From assembly GCA_947370975.1 (NCBI GenBank), contig CANBNG010000023.1:1-60367 (forward strand): a DNA stretch of 60,367 nucleotides, given 5' to 3'. Shown piece after piece: positions 58,819 to 60,367 of the stretch (positions are counted from its first letter, which is position 1; each line of letters begins with the position of its first letter). The notes under the pieces were generated by a model. That model did no database searches, was not told where the DNA came from, and was given only the letters and a program-made list of their open reading frames with translations. This DNA comes from Beijerinckiaceae bacterium. GTDB lineage: Bacteria; Pseudomonadota; Alphaproteobacteria; Rhizobiales; Beijerinckiaceae. A program made the translations under genes and the position numbers.

Positions 58819-59820
58819 TCACCCGAGCTTGAGCTCCGGCATGATTTTCTCTGCGAACGCCTCAAGCCCATCGTGCATGGGATAGAAGTGCAGCATGAAA
58901 AGCTCGATGCCGAGCGATTGATAGCGGCGGATTCGCTCGACAATGGTCTTGGGGCTGCCAATCAGCGCGGCCCCGACGCCTGAGGTGCCGACGGCTATGG
59001 ACGGGTCGGTGGTGACTGCGTGCACATGGGCGTCAGCCATGGCCTCCGCCTCCTCATCCGTGTCGCCAATCAGCACAAGCGCGTTGATGCCGTAATTCAT
59101 CGTGCGGCCGAGTGATTTCACGCGGGCTTCCATCATCCCGATTTCGCTCTCGATGCGCGTCAGGCTCTGCGCATAATTACGACGGTCCTTGTCGTAATTG
59201 ACAAACCAGGTGTCGCATTCCTGCGAGACGACATTCATGCCCTCATCCACGCGGCTCGCGGCAAAGAAGGGCGGGTGGGGCGCACGCACGGATTTTGTCG
59301 GCACGGTGCCGTGTTCCACGGAATAGAAATCGCCCTTGAAGGTGAAATCATCCTGCGTCCACATGCCTTTCATCACAGTGATGAATTCATGCATGCGCTT
59401 GTAGCGTGCTTCAGACGTATCGATCCAGTCGCCAAACATGTCGGTTTCGACAGGGCGTGTGCCGTTGACGATGTTGATGCAGAAGCGCCCGCCACTGATG
59501 CGGTCGATGCTGGCGCCGAGCTTGGCCATGATGAGAGGATCGGCAATGCCCGGATGCACGGCGGCCATGATTTCCATGGTCTTCGTCTGGGTGGCGAGCG
59601 CCGTTGCAAAAATCCATGAATCGAGATCGGGGCCGAGCCAGCGCTGTGCGATGAGCGTGATATCGAAGCCCAGTTCCTCCGCGCGCTGCAGCAGTTTCAC
59701 GGCATAGAGATAATTCTGGTCAACGCCGCCGCCATGCTGGGTGAGCGTGGCGAGCATGGGCTTCGTCACCGGATCGGTGCGAATGGTCTGGGGAGCGGGT
59801 GTCCAGATTCCGAGCCGCAT
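58819..59820 (-). CDS. LLM-class flavin-dependent monooxygenase
   Basis: 333-residue luciferase-like TIM-barrel enzyme using FMNH2 and O2. MRLGIWTPAP, the LQRAEELGFDITLIAQRW helix, ATQTKTMEIMAAVHPGIADP and GGRFCINIVNGTRPVE are typical of the alkanesulfonate monooxygenase (SsuD)-like branch. The exact substrate cannot be read from sequence. AAAAGGAAAAAG precedes the ATG. It lies 21 bases downstream of a TctC-like binding-protein gene on the same strand, which suggests joint uptake and oxidation of one compound. Confidence 0.85.
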   Translation of the reverse strand: MRLGIWTPAPQTIRTDPVTKPMLATLTQHGGGVDQNYLYAVKLLQRAEELGFDITLIAQRWLGPDLDSWIFATALATQTKTMEIMAAVHPGIADPLIMAKLGASIDRISGGRFCINIVNGTRPVETDMFGDWIDTSEARYKRMHEFITVMKGMWTQDDFTFKGDFYSVEHGTVPTKSVRAPHPPFFAASRVDEGMNVVSQECDTWFVNYDKDRRNYAQSLTRIESEIGMMEARVKSLGRTMNYGINALVLIGDTDEEAEAMADAHVHAVTTDPSIAVGTSGVGAALIGSPKTIVERIRRYQSLGIELFMLHFYPMHDGLEAFAEKIMPELKLG

Positions 59821-59841
59821 TTTCTTTTTCCTTTTGTCGGT

Positions 59842-60367
59842 TCAGGGTTTGGGCGCGCCATACATGATGTCGCGCAATTTATCGCGCTGGACCTGCGGCA
59901 GGTCTGCAAGCATCTGCACAGCTGCCAGGGTTTTCTTTGCATCCATCGGTGTCAATTCAAGATTGAGTTTCTTGGCTTCGGCTGCAAATTCCGGGTCCTG
60001 CGCGGTCTCCATGAAGGCTTTCTGCAATGCCTCGGCGCGGTCGGCAGGAATGCCGGGAGGGGCCGCATAGGGACGCGCAACCAGATAGGGCACTTCGGCC
60101 ATATTGATCATCTGCGTTGCAACTTCGCTTTTCGACAATTGCAAGGCTGTTGGCGCATCGGGCAATTCAGGATGACGCGTCTTCCGGGCAAATTGCATCA
60201 GCACCTGCATGTGCCCCTTGGGATCGGCCCAACTCGGCTTGGCAACCTTGGCGGTGACGTAATTGATGAATTGCGCATCCAGCTCGCCATTTTCGACCGC
60301 AAGGCCGATGGCGTTGGAATCCTGATAGCCCGGCACGATTTTAAGGTTGAGGCCAAGCACGTCTTTC
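59842..60367 (-). CDS. TctC/Bug-type solute-binding protein, C-terminal part
   Basis: The frame runs off the right edge, so the N-terminus and signal peptide are missing. The visible 175 residues include LGLNLKIVPGYQDSNAIGLA (ligand domain), GELDAQFINY, and an end with PPGIPADRAEALQKAFMETA and DPEFAAEAKKLNLELTPM. This is the usual C-terminal half of tripartite tricarboxylate transporter receptors, periplasmic carboxylate binders. The membrane genes tctAB are not in the window. Confidence 0.82.
   Translation of the reverse strand, partial: KDVLGLNLKIVPGYQDSNAIGLAVENGELDAQFINYVTAKVAKPSWADPKGHMQVLMQFARKTRHPELPDAPTALQLSKSEVATQMINMAEVPYLVARPYAAPPGIPADRAEALQKAFMETAQDPEFAAEAKKLNLELTPMDAKKTLAAVQMLADLPQVQRDKLRDIMYGAPKP

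Overview
The window is high-GC DNA of an alphaproteobacterium, most likely order Hyphomicrobiales (Rhizobiales). The signs are the order of the division and cell-wall (dcw) cluster, an FtsZ with a long P/Q-rich linker ending in LEIPAFLRRQSN, the trio sspB - DUF4169 gene - ribbon-helix-helix gene, and several small proteins typical of that order. I cannot place it to genus. Most of the window is tightly packed housekeeping sequence.

Layout. 1-15.6 kb: dcw cluster on the plus strand, ftsL(partial)-ftsI-murE-murF-mraY-ftsW-murG-murC-murB-ddlB-ftsQ-ftsA-ftsZ. Most junctions overlap by 4 bases or are only a few bases apart. murD is missing from its usual place between mraY and ftsW. 15.6-22.9 kb: lpxC, bamD, recN, a DUF3833 lipoprotein gene and a UvrD/PcrA helicase gene. 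22.9-33.9 kb: a palindromic repeat, a hicAB toxin-antitoxin pair, a small secreted Cys-rich protein, prmA, an aminopeptidase P gene, ligA, an AsmA-like giant protein, and the sspB trio. 34.4-41.6 kb: thyA-dfrA-hflK-hflC, a Do-type protease, serB and miaA. 41.6-42.5 kb: a compositionally different patch with a Fic-domain gene and a small upstream partner gene. 42.6-52.3 kb: branched-chain amino acid genes ilvB-ilvH-ilvC and leuA, separated by accessory enzymes (NTF2-like, EEP phosphatase, PhzF, Nudix). ilvB and leuA each follow what looks like a transcription attenuator: a short leader peptide with Leu/Ile/Val codons, then a terminator hairpin. 52.46 kb: tRNA-Lys(CTT). 52.6-56.2 kb: AT-rich accessory segment beside the tRNA with gene debris, a two-domain GSCFA/SGNH-like protein and an FkbM-type methyltransferase. 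56.2-60.4 kb: small metabolic genes (cupin, MOSC, DOPA-dioxygenase-like), a YihY membrane protein, then a minus-strand flavin monooxygenase and the end of a TctC/Bug-type binding protein gene.

How they work together. The first 16 kb makes lipid II precursors (MurE, MurF, MraY, MurG, MurC, MurB, Ddl) and feeds the divisome (FtsL, FtsI, FtsW, FtsQ, FtsA, FtsZ). LpxC and BamD link this to outer-membrane assembly. HflKC, the Do-type protease and SspB serve protein quality control. IlvBHC and LeuA supply Val, Ile and Leu.

The least ordinary parts are the ilvB and leuA leaders, the Fic locus, the GSCFA/FkbM segment beside tRNA-Lys, the missing murD, and a full TTAA-N7-TTAA (CtrA-type) site just after ftsZ. 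All calls rest on reading the sequence and recalled family features; no database search was run.
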